64,000 nt of DNA from an uncultured Clostridia bacterium (GTDB lineage: Bacteria; Bacillota; Clostridia; Christensenellales; Aristaeellaceae): positions 1 to 64,000 of the forward strand of contig CAKUKM010000008.1 in NCBI GenBank assembly GCA_934663595.1, given 5' to 3'. Under the pieces are notes generated by a model. That model ran no database searches. It saw only the letters and a program-made list of their open reading frames with translations, and had not been told where the DNA came from. Below are positions 1-8,986 of this stretch, one piece after another; within the stretch, counting starts at the first letter, position 1, and every line of letters begins with the position of its first letter. A program made the position numbers and the translations under genes.

Positions 1-73
1 AACACAGAAGTTAAGCCTCAGCACGCTGATGGTACTTGGCTGGAAACGGCCCGGGAGAGTAGGTCGTCGCCGG
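1..73 (+). rRNA. rrf: 5S ribosomal RNA, 3' part
   Basis: The window opens inside a 5S rRNA. The stretch carries the typical bacterial 3' half: AACACAGAAGTTAAGC, then the GATGGTACTTGGC loop-E region, GGGAGAGTAGGTCG and the closing GTCGCCGG. The 5' part lies outside the window. An rRNA operon therefore ends here, and a terminator follows at once. Confidence 0.93.
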
Positions 74-81
74 ATTCTATC

Positions 82-108
82 GCGGACGCTTCCATAGCGT
101 CCGCTTTT
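82..108 (+). terminator. Intrinsic terminator of the rRNA operon
   Basis: A perfect 9-bp stem (GCGGACGCT / AGCGTCCGC) with a 5-base loop is followed by TTTT, nine bases after the 5S end. This is the expected rho-independent end of the rRNA transcript. Confidence 0.9.
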
Positions 109-309
109 CTATGCATATTTTGGATGTAACTGCTCTGCAATGCCGCTAAACTGCTGTATATCAGGCAAACGAGCGGGCGTTCGCGTTTGAATAATCACCA
201 TTAAAGAGCCGCCTAAAGGAAAATGGGGAAACAAATGCCCGAATCAACCCCGTGAGGAACAGCGATTTGAAGAAGAGGCGCGAAAACCGCGTCCCTTTTA
301 ATATGCTGC

Positions 310-641
310 AAGAAAACAAATTGCGCCGCTGTCCGGCGCAATTTGCGGTGCAAAGGGAACTAAGTTTGTTATTGAACCAGGGAAAGGAATTGAGTCGTTG
401 TCCGACTCAATTCCTGAGATGATCAGGCGCGGCAGCAACTGACCGGCGGTTCTACCGCCGTGTGGCAGCAATTGGTACCGGCACCTTGCCGGAAACAAAT
501 TGTGCCGCTGTCCGGCGCAATTTGTGGTGCAAAGGGAAGTAAGTTCGCTTTCGAACTAAGGAAAGGAATTGAGTCGTTGTCCGACTCAATTCCTGGGATG
601 ATTAGACGCGGCAGCAACTGACCGGCGGTTCTACCGCCGCC
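310..641. repeat. Tandemly duplicated hairpin repeat, period 179 bp
   Basis: Two direct copies with a period of 179 bp carry the same ordered hairpins: an AATTGCGCCG/CGGCGCAATT palindrome (318-344 and 497-523), a GAATTGAGTCG/CGACTCAATTC palindrome (386-414 and 565-593) and a GGCGG-TTCTA-CCGCC hairpin (445-459 and 624-638), each last hairpin preceded by GCGGCAGCAACTG. The same modules recur near 25.8, 27.5 and 31.0 kb. The copy ends at the stop codon of the solute-binding protein gene on the minus strand. Short reading frames across it are not conserved and look non-coding. Bases 110-309 hold nothing recognisable. Confidence 0.8.
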
Positions 642-2126
642 TTAACGGTTCTGCCAGCGCTGGAACTGCGCGTCTTTGATGGCCTTCGCATCCTTGATGC
701 CCATTTTTTCAAGCTGCGCAATAAAGGCGTCGAAATCAGATTCGGTGTTGAGCGTGCCGTTGATGAACAGCGGAAGCTGACTGTCAACATACTTCTTGAT
801 GTCCGTCATGAGATTGGCCAGCTCAATTTCCTCGTCTACAGTGCTGGACAGAAGGGGCTGCGCGGGCGCGACGCTGTCGGCCGTGTTGGCCGCGATCATC
901 GTGACATACTCCGGAAGAACACCCAGCCAGCCTTCCCATTCGGAAACATGAAGGAACGTAACCGGATTTACGCCGAATTTGCGACGGCCATCCAGCGGTC
1001 CAGCGGGATAATCCATGATTTCGGCGACGAATTCCTTCTTGCCGTCTACGACCTTGTAGGTTACGCCTTCAACGCCCCAAGTGAACAGATTGCGGCCCTC
1101 TTCGCTGAAGATGTAGTCGCACATCTCGATCACCTTGTCCAGAACCTTGGAGTTGGCGTTGATGTAGAAGCGCATGGTAACGGGATTGCAGCCATACCAG
1201 CCGCTGTAGCCCTCCGGGCCCTTCAAAGGATTGACATAGGAATAGTTTACGCCCAGCGTGCCGCCCTCGATCAGGCGGGAAGCATCGTCGGCCCAGGCGT
1301 AGAAGTATCCGGTCTGATTGTTCGAAATCATCGCGTTGATGGCGTCATCATCGCGCGTCAGATATTCGTTGTCCAGCAGACCTTCGGAGTAGAGCTTGTT
1401 CAGATAGGTCAAGCAGGCGCGCATTTCCTCGGCATGATCATAGGGGCCGTATTCCATGCCGGTCTCCTCGGAGAACATCTGCCAGTCGTTCCACGTGTTG
1501 AACGCGTAATAGAAATTGTGCAGCTTGTCGGCCCAGGGACCCATCGTCATCGGAATGCAATCGTCGCCCTTGGCGGCCTTGAAGGCCTTCAGGACTTCGT
1601 AGAGTTCATCGGTGGTCTTGGGAACTTCCAGATCGAGCTCGTCCAGCCAGCTCTGGTTGATCCAGTCGATTTCCCACATGGCTACGGAGCCTTCCAGCTT
1701 GGGAATAAACCAGATTTTGCCGCTGTCGTCGGTGATGTCCTTCAGAACGCCATAGGCCTGAACCTGCTGGTATACGTTGGGCATGCGCTCGGGCATGATT
1801 TCCGTCAGATCCAGGAAGATGCCGGTGTCCAGATACTGGTTGACCAGCTCCGGCGTTGCATACATGATATCCGGATAGTCGCCGCTGGAGAGCATGATGT
1901 TGAACTTTTCCGCATAATCCTCCGCGGCCGAGGCCGGAGTGCTCAGGTCAAGCTGGATGCCCAGCCTGTCTTCCAGCGTCTGAATGGTGAAGGTGTCGCT
2001 GGTCAATGCAGCGTTGACAAATTCGGTGGTCATAAATCGGATGACCACGGGTTCCTCGGCGACTGCGGCCGTGCCCAGTCCGGCCAGAGAGAGAATCAGA
2101 ACGAGCAGAAATGCGATTTTCTTCAT
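642..2126 (-). CDS. Extracellular solute-binding protein (family 1) of a carbohydrate ABC importer
   Basis: A 494-residue protein with a classical signal peptide (charged MKK, hydrophobic core to about residue 20, AVA|EE cleavage) and no lipobox cysteine. The mature part (PVVIRFMTTEF, later FNIMLSSGDYPDIMYA) resembles the large LplA/YtcQ-type binding proteins that serve LplB/LplC-type permeases. It should bind an oligosaccharide or glycoside outside the membrane. It is the last gene of a minus-strand operon after the two permeases, and a strong GGAAGGGA ribosome binding site lies upstream of the ATG. No ATPase gene is present, which is usual for this family because it often borrows a shared MsmX-type ATPase. 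The substrate is not readable from the sequence; the neighbouring genes suggest an amino-sugar-containing glycan. Confidence 0.88.
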   Translation of the reverse strand: MKKIAFLLVLILSLAGLGTAAVAEEPVVIRFMTTEFVNAALTSDTFTIQTLEDRLGIQLDLSTPASAAEDYAEKFNIMLSSGDYPDIMYATPELVNQYLDTGIFLDLTEIMPERMPNVYQQVQAYGVLKDITDDSGKIWFIPKLEGSVAMWEIDWINQSWLDELDLEVPKTTDELYEVLKAFKAAKGDDCIPMTMGPWADKLHNFYYAFNTWNDWQMFSEETGMEYGPYDHAEEMRACLTYLNKLYSEGLLDNEYLTRDDDAINAMISNNQTGYFYAWADDASRLIEGGTLGVNYSYVNPLKGPEGYSGWYGCNPVTMRFYINANSKVLDKVIEMCDYIFSEEGRNLFTWGVEGVTYKVVDGKKEFVAEIMDYPAGPLDGRRKFGVNPVTFLHVSEWEGWLGVLPEYVTMIAANTADSVAPAQPLLSSTVDEEIELANLMTDIKKYVDSQLPLFINGTLNTESDFDAFIAQLEKMGIKDAKAIKDAQFQRWQNR

Positions 2127-2242
2127 GATTGATGATCCCTTCCTTTTCTAAATTGGCATGTGCAGAGTCCCTGACAGGATATTTGCAGCGCGCAGCTCGC
2201 GATTTCCCTCCTTTCCGCCACGCACATTCATTGAAGCGGGAA

Positions 2243-3130
2243 TCAGCCCTTTACCGCGCCGACCAAAATGCCCTTTACGAAGAATTTTTGAACGAACGGA
2301 TAGAGCAGAATTAGCGGCGCAATGGCGATGACCATAATTGCGCATTTGAAGCCCAGCGACGAAACGGAGCTCTTTGCATCGCGCAGCAGCGCCTGATTGA
2401 GCATCTTGTCGTCGTTGCTGATCAGAATTTCGCGCAGAATCAGCTGCACGGGATACATGCTGCGATCGTTTAAGTAAATCAGCGCGTTGAACCAGTCGTT
2501 CCATTTCGATACGAAATACAGCAGCGCGATCGTCATCAGCGAGGCCATGCACATCGGCAAAATGATCCGGAGCAATATGATCCAGTCGTTCGCGCCGTCG
2601 ATTTTCGCGCTTTCCTCAATGGCCGCCGGGATCTCCTGCATGCTGGTGCGCAGCAGAATCAGGTTAAACGGCGTTACGGCGCAGGGCAGCACCAGCGCCC
2701 AGATCCTATTCACCAGGCCGAGATCGCGCACCAGCAGGTAGGTCGGAATCAGTCCGCCGCTGAACATCATCGTAAACGCAATGATCAGCATAAAGAGGTT
2801 GCGAAACGGCAGATAGCGCCGCGACAGGGGATATGCGCCCAGCACGGTCAGCGCCAGCGAATAGGCCGTTCCCAGCACGGTGTATAAAATCGTGTTCCAG
2901 TAGGCGGGCAGCACATACTGGTGCTCCATTACCAGTTTGTAGGACTGCAGGGTGAAATCCACGGGCCACAGCCAGACCTCGCGGCGAAGCACCGCATCGG
3001 CGCCGCTGAAGGAATTGGCGATGGCGTAGACCACGGGGTAGAGAAAAATGATCGACATGAGAATCATGATGACGTATACGACAATGTCCATTGCGACGTC
3101 CGCGCGGCCGCGAATCATGCGATTTGACAT
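2243..3130 (-). CDS. Carbohydrate ABC transporter permease, LplC/YtcP type
   Basis: A 295-residue inner-membrane permease of the CUT1 family. Hydrophobic segments are visible near residues 15-36, 75-100, 105-130, 140-165, 185-210 and 260-280. The EAA loop that docks on the ATPase is clear (EESAKIDGANDWIILLRIIL). The reading frame is open further upstream, but the ATG at 3130 has an ideal AGGAGGG site (rc of 3136-3144) and the family's normal N-terminus begins there, so I reject the longer start. It lies between the LplB-type permease and the solute-binding protein, with a 31-base gap to the former and 116 bases to the latter; no terminator is seen between them. Confidence 0.9.
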   Translation of the reverse strand: MSNRMIRGRADVAMDIVVYVIMILMSIIFLYPVVYAIANSFSGADAVLRREVWLWPVDFTLQSYKLVMEHQYVLPAYWNTILYTVLGTAYSLALTVLGAYPLSRRYLPFRNLFMLIIAFTMMFSGGLIPTYLLVRDLGLVNRIWALVLPCAVTPFNLILLRTSMQEIPAAIEESAKIDGANDWIILLRIILPMCMASLMTIALLYFVSKWNDWFNALIYLNDRSMYPVQLILREILISNDDKMLNQALLRDAKSSVSSLGFKCAIMVIAIAPLILLYPFVQKFFVKGILVGAVKG

Positions 3131-3161
3131 GAAAACCCTCCTTTGGTCAAGCTGCGTTTCC

Positions 3162-4115
3162 TCAGAAAATGTAGGTATCGGAGAATTTCTTGCTGAGCTG
3201 ATTGGCTGTGACCACCATTGCGAAACCAATGACCGACTGGAACAGCCCAACCGCCGTCGAATAGCCGTAGTCCGCCTTGATGATGCCGCGCTTGTAAACA
3301 AACGTCTGAATAACCTCGGACACGCCCTCGTTCAGCTCGTTTTGCAGAAGGAGAATTTCCTGCCAGCTGACGTTCAGAATATTGCCCACGCGCATGATCA
3401 GCAGCACGATGATCGTGGAGCGAATGCCCGGAAGCGTCACATGCCAGATTCGCGACAGATTTCCCGCTCCATCCACGGCGGCCGCCTCGTACAGATCCTG
3501 ATTGACGGCGCTGATGGCGGCCAGATACAGGATCGCGTCGTAGCCGATCCAGCGCCACAGGCCCATCGCCTCGTAAATGGCAAAGAAGTATTTCGGCTCG
3601 CCGAGAAAGTAAATCGACTTGCCGCCCATTGCCTTGACGAGCATGTTGACGACGCCGCGATCCTCCAGAAAAATGCGCACAAGGCCGACGACTACGACGA
3701 CGGACAGAAAGTAGGGCATGTAGGAAATGGTCTGGAAGACCGTTTTCGCCCGGTGATTCCTTACCTCGTTGAGAATCAGCGCAAACAGAATCGGGGCGGG
3801 AAAGCCGATCAGAATGGACAGAATGCTGATCCGCAGCGTGTTGCCCATGACCTCCGCGAAATAATAGGAGCCGAAGAAGCTTTCGAAATGCTTGAAGCCC
3901 ACCCACGGGCTGGCCGCCGCGCCCAATACGATGTTGTAGCGCTTAAACGCGATCTGCAGGCCGTACATGGGGATATAATGAAAGATGATGAAATTCAGGA
4001 TGCAGGGAAGAAGCATCAGATACAGCCATTTGCAGGAGATGATCTTCTTCAGCGTGGTTCTGGATTTTGGTTTTCGCAGCGCTGCTGTTTTTGCTGCAGG
4101 TGCATTGGTCCGCAT
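3162..4115 (-). CDS. Carbohydrate ABC transporter permease, LplB type
   Basis: A 317-residue permease with the N-terminal profile of LplB-like proteins (KWLYLMLLPCILNFIIFHYIP, Y-PMYGLQIAFKRY) and an EAA motif (YEAAAVDGAGNLSRIWHVTL). It pairs with the adjacent LplC-type permease to form the membrane channel of a CUT1 importer. The ATG has a good GAGGAGG site eight bases upstream. It is the first gene of the minus-strand operon, and the AraC gene diverges from it across 400 bases. Regulation by that AraC protein is an inference from position. Confidence 0.9.
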   Translation of the reverse strand: MRTNAPAAKTAALRKPKSRTTLKKIISCKWLYLMLLPCILNFIIFHYIPMYGLQIAFKRYNIVLGAAASPWVGFKHFESFFGSYYFAEVMGNTLRISILSILIGFPAPILFALILNEVRNHRAKTVFQTISYMPYFLSVVVVVGLVRIFLEDRGVVNMLVKAMGGKSIYFLGEPKYFFAIYEAMGLWRWIGYDAILYLAAISAVNQDLYEAAAVDGAGNLSRIWHVTLPGIRSTIIVLLIMRVGNILNVSWQEILLLQNELNEGVSEVIQTFVYKRGIIKADYGYSTAVGLFQSVIGFAMVVTANQLSKKFSDTYIF

Positions 4116-4516
4116 ACAGTAGCCTCCTCTTAATTCCTCTTATGAATAATAATATCAGCTCCTATTTGTAATTTCCATACACAAAAGAAAAGTTTATGGA
4201 CAATATACAGCATACATCCATTTAAATCGAAGTAATTTTAGAAAATATCGCCGAGCGATTCATCGTCGTTTGGAGATGGAGAGTCGCAATTCTTTCGCGC
4301 ATATCCCTTTATGTGGAAGCTTTTTTCGCATAGGAGCGGCGAAGGGCGCGTTAATCGGTGGACGGCGGCGAAAAACGGAGCGCCGAATTTGGAAGGATCG
4401 CTGCGCGCTATGAACGGCCTGCGAAAATTGAACTGTAAAAAATCCATCAATATGGCAATAATGTATTTATCGGCGCTTCTGTTTTCGATATAATAGCCGC
4501 AGGAGGTTTGGAACTT
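4116..4516. other. Divergent intergenic region between the importer and araC
   Basis: About 400 bases separate the LplB-type permease gene and the AraC gene. The part next to the permease (4130-4250) is AT-rich and is the likely site of the importer's promoter, but I could not fix a convincing -35/-10 pair. A TATAAT at 4489-4494 lies only seven bases before the araC ribosome binding site and lacks a good -35. No terminator or repeat-family copy is present. Confidence 0.5.
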
Positions 4517-5416
4517 ATGGGTTATACCAGAATGACCTTTTTGCAATTTCATCGCCTCGCGCATTCGCATTCGATGCAGCAGAGCGATTATCATTTCAGC
4601 CTCAGCAGCTATGGCTTTGGCTGCTATGGAACGGGAACGCCGCTGGGCGGCGTGTTCGAAATTGGATTCGTGGAGGAGAATCCGCTGGTGTTTGAGTTTC
4701 CCGAGCTGAAGCAGCGGGTGGTTATTAATGTAGATGATATTTTCATCATCCCGCCGAATTGCCGCGTCAGCATCTCCACGCTTTATCCCGGCAACCACAA
4801 GCACACCTCCGTTGAGTTCCTGATCGACTGCACCACGGAATACCTGGATCGGGACGGCCTCTCTCCGGAGGATTGCGACAGCATCCGGGGGCAGACGCTG
4901 ATTCTTCCGCATGTGATTCCCGCGGGAAAGGACAACAACGACCTGGTGGCGCTGATTCGCCAGATGGCGAGGGATAGAATGCTGATGGTGGAGAAGAATT
5001 ATTTCGAGGAATGCCAGGCGTTTATGTTTATCCTCAGCGCAATTGCGGCCCGGATGCGCCGGAACACCGTCGAGGACGCGGTACCGCCGTCCTACAGGCG
5101 CTATTGCCAGAAGGCGAAGGAGTATATCGCGCAGCACATCGATCAGCGGATTACGATCAATGAAATCGCGGAGCATCTGGGAATCAACAAGAATTACCTG
5201 ACGAACATCTTTTCCAGCTGCGAAAAGAACCGGCTTTCCGATTATATCAATCGCGTCAAGCTGAACCGGCTGAGAGAGCTGATCGTTAAATACAACTATT
5301 CCATCAAAAAGGCGAGCGAGGCCGTGGGCTTTTACGACGTGAATTACGTCAGCCGGATTTTCAAGAAATACTATGGGATCACCATCAGCGAATATCGAAG
5401 GATGTCCACTCAGTAG
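4517..5416 (+). CDS. AraC-family transcriptional regulator
   Basis: A 299-residue one-component regulator. Residues 1 to about 185 form a sensory domain of the cupin-like type (VVINVDDIFIIPPNCRVSIS matches the AraC jelly-roll pattern). The C-terminal ~100 residues contain two helix-turn-helix units (ITINEIAEHLGINKNYLTNI and IKKASEAVGFYDVNYVSRIF) and the family signature KKYYGITISEYRR. I chose the ATG at 4517, ten bases after AGGAGG; a TTG three codons earlier is in frame but lies almost on the binding site. It stands between the divergent importer and the downstream catabolic genes and is the obvious candidate to control both in response to the imported sugar. Confidence 0.9.
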   Translation: MGYTRMTFLQFHRLAHSHSMQQSDYHFSLSSYGFGCYGTGTPLGGVFEIGFVEENPLVFEFPELKQRVVINVDDIFIIPPNCRVSISTLYPGNHKHTSVEFLIDCTTEYLDRDGLSPEDCDSIRGQTLILPHVIPAGKDNNDLVALIRQMARDRMLMVEKNYFEECQAFMFILSAIAARMRRNTVEDAVPPSYRRYCQKAKEYIAQHIDQRITINEIAEHLGINKNYLTNIFSSCEKNRLSDYINRVKLNRLRELIVKYNYSIKKASEAVGFYDVNYVSRIFKKYYGITISEYRRMSTQ

Positions 5417-5451
5417 CAAAGCGCTTATGAATATCAAAGGAGGCAATCTTG

Positions 5452-6792
5452 ATGCGGTGTGGCCTGTATGAAATCGACATAACCCCGAAGCTTGGTGAAA
5501 ACATTCCCGGATATTTCGAAGCCCGGCCGGCGTGCGGGATTCGAGAGCCCCTCTTTGCGCGCGCATTGGCCTGCTCCAACGAGGCCGGAGCCGCCTTTGT
5601 GCTGGTAAATATGGACACGATTTCCTGCGATGCGCGCACATCCAGCCGCGCCCGCGCACGCTTCGAGCAGCTGACCGGCGCTTCCGGAGCGAACATGATG
5701 GTGTCCGCGACGCATACGCACACAGGCGGCCCGGTGGATGAGTTTGTTCCGGGAACAGCCAATTACGAATACATGGACTGGATGGCCGACCGCGCGGCGG
5801 ACGCTGCCGCAATCGCCTGGAATCGCCGTCAGCCCGCGAAGCTGGGATTTGGAACGGCGCGCGAGGCGGCGATTTCCTTCAATCGCCGCTACGAGATGAA
5901 GGACGGCTCCTTCCAGACCAACCCGGGATTTAGAAAAGAGAAAATTCTGCGCCCGGTGGGAGCGATTGATCCCGAAGTGACCGTTCTGAAGATCGAGGAC
6001 ATGGCGGGGAAGCTCATCGGCGTTGTGACCAATTTCGCCTGCCATCTGGACACCGTATCCGGCAATCGCTATTCCCCGGACTATCCCGGCGAGCTGGGCC
6101 GGGTGCTCAAGCGCGTTTACGGACAGGAGCTCGTCAGCCTCTTTTTGACCGGCGCCTGCGGCAATATCAATCATTTTGATTTTATGCATCGCACGCGCGC
6201 GTTTTATGCGAATGCCAATCCGCCTCACTACAAGAAGATGGGGCAGACGCTGGCGGGCGACGTGCTGCGGGCGCTTGCATTTATCCAGACGGAGGAGACG
6301 GAGGCACTGGCGGTGGAAAACGGCGCTTTTTCGGCGGAAATTCGCACGCCCACGCCGGAAGAGGTGGCGCAGGCGAAGGCCTTTTTGAAGGAGAACCCCT
6401 ATCTGGTGGTCAGGACATATGAAAATCAGCCCTACGAGGGGCCGGAAAATCTCATTGCGCGCCATTATGCGCGTTCGTTGATTGCCGTAAATGAAATCCG
6501 GGAAAAGCGGGTCAGCATACCGGTGCAGGCTGCCCGCATCGGCAAAGCGGCCATTGCGGGCCTGCCCTGCGAGCTGTTTGTGGAATTTGGTCTGGATATC
6601 AAGACGCGCAGCGGATTTGAATATCCCATGATCAGTACATTGACCAACGCGCATTTCGGCTATCTGGCCGTGCGGGAAGCGTTTGATCAGGGCGGATATG
6701 AAACCACGATCAGCGGCGATACCATGATGTCGCCGGAAACCGGCTATGATCTCGCGGATACTGCGGTTTCGCTGATGCACAAAATGCAATGA
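5452..6792 (+). CDS. Neutral/alkaline ceramidase-like hydrolase
   Basis: A 446-residue protein without a signal peptide, so probably cytoplasmic. It begins with the CGLYEIDITP motif and carries SATHTHTGGP (metal-binding His88 and His90) and a downstream FLTGACGNINH, all typical of the N-terminal zinc-hydrolase domain of neutral/alkaline non-lysosomal ceramidases. Bacterial proteins with only this domain are common in sugar-catabolism loci and probably hydrolyse amide or ester bonds in compounds other than ceramide; the substrate here is unknown. An AAAGGAGG site precedes the ATG at 5452; an adjacent in-frame TTG is less likely. It is the first gene of a plus-strand operon of six genes running to 13.2 kb. 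Confidence 0.82.
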   Translation: MRCGLYEIDITPKLGENIPGYFEARPACGIREPLFARALACSNEAGAAFVLVNMDTISCDARTSSRARARFEQLTGASGANMMVSATHTHTGGPVDEFVPGTANYEYMDWMADRAADAAAIAWNRRQPAKLGFGTAREAAISFNRRYEMKDGSFQTNPGFRKEKILRPVGAIDPEVTVLKIEDMAGKLIGVVTNFACHLDTVSGNRYSPDYPGELGRVLKRVYGQELVSLFLTGACGNINHFDFMHRTRAFYANANPPHYKKMGQTLAGDVLRALAFIQTEETEALAVENGAFSAEIRTPTPEEVAQAKAFLKENPYLVVRTYENQPYEGPENLIARHYARSLIAVNEIREKRVSIPVQAARIGKAAIAGLPCELFVEFGLDIKTRSGFEYPMISTLTNAHFGYLAVREAFDQGGYETTISGDTMMSPETGYDLADTAVSLMHKMQ

Positions 6793-6823
6793 CCGGCTCG
6801 CGCGGATGGAGGTTCACACGATC

Positions 6824-7969
6824 ATGCAGACACTCATTACCAATGCAACCTTGGTGATGGAAGATCACTACATTCCGGAAGCGGCGCTGCTCATTCGCGA
6901 TGGCCAAATCGCTGATTTCGGACCGGAAAACGCCCTGGATATCCCGACGGATGCAAAACGCCTGGACGCGCGCGGCGCATTGGTCGGCCCGGGCCTGATT
7001 GACATTCACACGCATGCCGGAGGAAATGTATTTTTCCAGGAGGATCCCGTCACGGCCTCGGAGGCGCTTTTGGATCATGGCGTGACCGGCGTATTGCCCG
7101 CGCTGTATATGACCCTGAGCAAGCAGGGCTATTTCGAGGCGATTGACAAAATCGATACGGCGCGCCGAAGCGGGAAATGCGGCAACATATTGGGATATTA
7201 CATGGAAGGCCCTTATCTGAATCCCAGCTATGGCTGCAATCGCGAGGATTACGCATGGGGCGACGACATTGATCGCGAGGATTACATGGATCTGGTGGAG
7301 CGCGTTCGCGACAGCGCCAGAGTGTGGGCGGTTGCGCCGGAGCGGGCGGGAATCGAAGAATTCGTGAAGGATGTTCGCCAGAGAATTCCCAATATCGTAT
7401 TCACCGTTGCGCACAGCGAGGCGACGCCGCGGCAGATTGCGGCGCTGATGCCCTATGGGCTGCGCTTGGCGACGCACCATACCAACGCCACCGGCACGCT
7501 GAACCGCTATCCCGAGTGCCGCGGCGTGTGCGTGGACGAGGCGGTCAATTACTACGACGGCATCTATGCCGAGCTGATTGTGGATGCGCACGGGATTCAC
7601 GTAGACCCGTTCATGCTGCGTCTGGTTCGAAAGATCAAGGGCGATGCGCGGATTATACTGATTTCGGACGCGTTTGTCTCGAACGGCCCCATTCCTCCGG
7701 GATACGACGGGGTAACGGACATCAATTTCGATTTTTCCGGCGAAATTGCCGGAACGCGACTCACTCTGGACGCCGTATGCCGAAACATGATGAAGCATAC
7801 GGGGTGCTCGCCGGTCGACGCATTCAAATTTGCTTCCACCTCTCCGGCGAATCTGCTGAAAATGCCGAAGCTTGGACGCATTGCCCGGGGCGCGGAAGCC
7901 AGTCTGGTCGTTGCCGATTCCTGGATGAACATTGAACACGTTATTTTGAAAGGAGAAATTGTGCGATGA
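6824..7969 (+). CDS. N-acetylglucosamine-6-phosphate deacetylase-like amidohydrolase
   Basis: A 381-residue amidohydrolase of the NagA group, which removes acetate from an N-acetylamino-sugar phosphate. Metal and catalytic positions are visible: HxH at 62-64 (GLIDIHTHAGG), Glu128 (MEGPYL), His197 (AHSEAT), His218/219 (HHTNATG), His256 (DAHGIHV) and the catalytic Asp282 (ISDAF). The length matches the family. I chose the ATG at 6824, eleven bases after GGAGG; the ATG at 6806 overlaps that site. The stop codon overlaps the next start (ATGA), so it is translationally coupled to the NagB-like gene, as nagA and nagB often are. Confidence 0.88.
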   Translation: MQTLITNATLVMEDHYIPEAALLIRDGQIADFGPENALDIPTDAKRLDARGALVGPGLIDIHTHAGGNVFFQEDPVTASEALLDHGVTGVLPALYMTLSKQGYFEAIDKIDTARRSGKCGNILGYYMEGPYLNPSYGCNREDYAWGDDIDREDYMDLVERVRDSARVWAVAPERAGIEEFVKDVRQRIPNIVFTVAHSEATPRQIAALMPYGLRLATHHTNATGTLNRYPECRGVCVDEAVNYYDGIYAELIVDAHGIHVDPFMLRLVRKIKGDARIILISDAFVSNGPIPPGYDGVTDINFDFSGEIAGTRLTLDAVCRNMMKHTGCSPVDAFKFASTSPANLLKMPKLGRIARGAEASLVVADSWMNIEHVILKGEIVR

Positions 7970-8925
7970 AGAACATTATTTTCGATCCCCCGACCGATTT
8001 TGCGTTTCAGCCCGGCGATTATGTTCCCTTTAAGGATCGCGAGGTTTGCGAGCGCCTGCGCAAGCTCAGCGGCAAGGAGCTGGAGAAGCATCCCAATCCG
8101 GATTTCCACATTAAGGTAATGATGAATCCGCATCCGGTGCTCATTGCCACGCTGTTTTCCCGCATCAAGGAAGCGGCGGAGAACGATCGGAAGATCACGT
8201 TGATTCTGGGCAATCCGGAGCCGGAGACCTATATCCCGCTGGCCCAGCTCATCAACTACTTTAAAGTCGATTGCCGCAAGGTGCATCTCTTTGCCATGGA
8301 CGAATGGGCCGACGATCAGGGAAACATTGCGCCCGAGACCTACAAGGCGGGCTTTGCGCATTCGATGCTGAAGTATCTGGTTTATCAGATCGACGAAAAG
8401 CTGCGCATGCCGCTGGAAAATGTCCACTATCCCACCAACAAAAACATTTCCGTTTATTCGAAGATGATTACCGAATGCGGCGAGGGCGGCGCAGACATCT
8501 GCTCATCCTCTCCCGGCTGGACGGGCCACATGGCGTTCATCGATCCGGTGGACGAGTTCATCAAGCCCACGATGGAGGAATACCTCCAGCAGGAGGCGCG
8601 GATTGTTACGCTGCATCCGCTGACCGTCGCGCAGAACTCGCTTCACGGCGTATTTGGCCAGTCGGGCTATGTTGCGGATGTGCCGCCGAAGGCTGCGACC
8701 ATTGGTCCGGTGGATGTGCTGAACGCCCGCGAGCGCATTGAGGTTCACGCGCTGCTGACCAACAATACGTTCTCCTCCTGGCAGCGCATGACGTCGCGCC
8801 TGGTGCTGCACGGCCCGGTTACGCCGCTGGTGCCCAGCTCCATGCTGCAGCTGATGAAGACGCAGGTTTATGTCAGCGAGGAAATTGCCGCGCCGTTCGA
8901 GTGCTGGGAGAAGGTTGGCTATTGA
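7966..8925 (+). CDS. Divergent glucosamine-6-phosphate deaminase (NagB)-like protein
   Basis: A 319-residue protein of the NagB/6-phosphogluconolactonase fold. The FAMDEW segment (Asp112-Glu113) corresponds to the NagB NMDEY motif and SPGWTGHMAFIDP (His188) to GVGTDGHIAFNEP. The Asp before GH, important for ring opening in NagB, is replaced by Thr, and the C-terminal region is unlike classical NagB. The protein is longer than canonical NagB (about 240-266 residues). It may therefore act on another aminosugar phosphate or only isomerise. Its ATG overlaps the stop of the NagA-like gene, strongly implying consecutive steps. Confidence 0.78.
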   Translation: MKNIIFDPPTDFAFQPGDYVPFKDREVCERLRKLSGKELEKHPNPDFHIKVMMNPHPVLIATLFSRIKEAAENDRKITLILGNPEPETYIPLAQLINYFKVDCRKVHLFAMDEWADDQGNIAPETYKAGFAHSMLKYLVYQIDEKLRMPLENVHYPTNKNISVYSKMITECGEGGADICSSSPGWTGHMAFIDPVDEFIKPTMEEYLQQEARIVTLHPLTVAQNSLHGVFGQSGYVADVPPKAATIGPVDVLNARERIEVHALLTNNTFSSWQRMTSRLVLHGPVTPLVPSSMLQLMKTQVYVSEEIAAPFECWEKVGY

Positions 8926-8986
8926 TTCCAATCGGAAATATGCAGCGATGAGGCCCATTGCTGGAAGAAGAGCAGGAGGACAGGTC

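Noticed and set aside
298..790. Three 62-66-codon frames near the left end
   Set aside because: They run through the tandem hairpin repeat and resemble each other only because the DNA is repeated; no ribosome binding sites.
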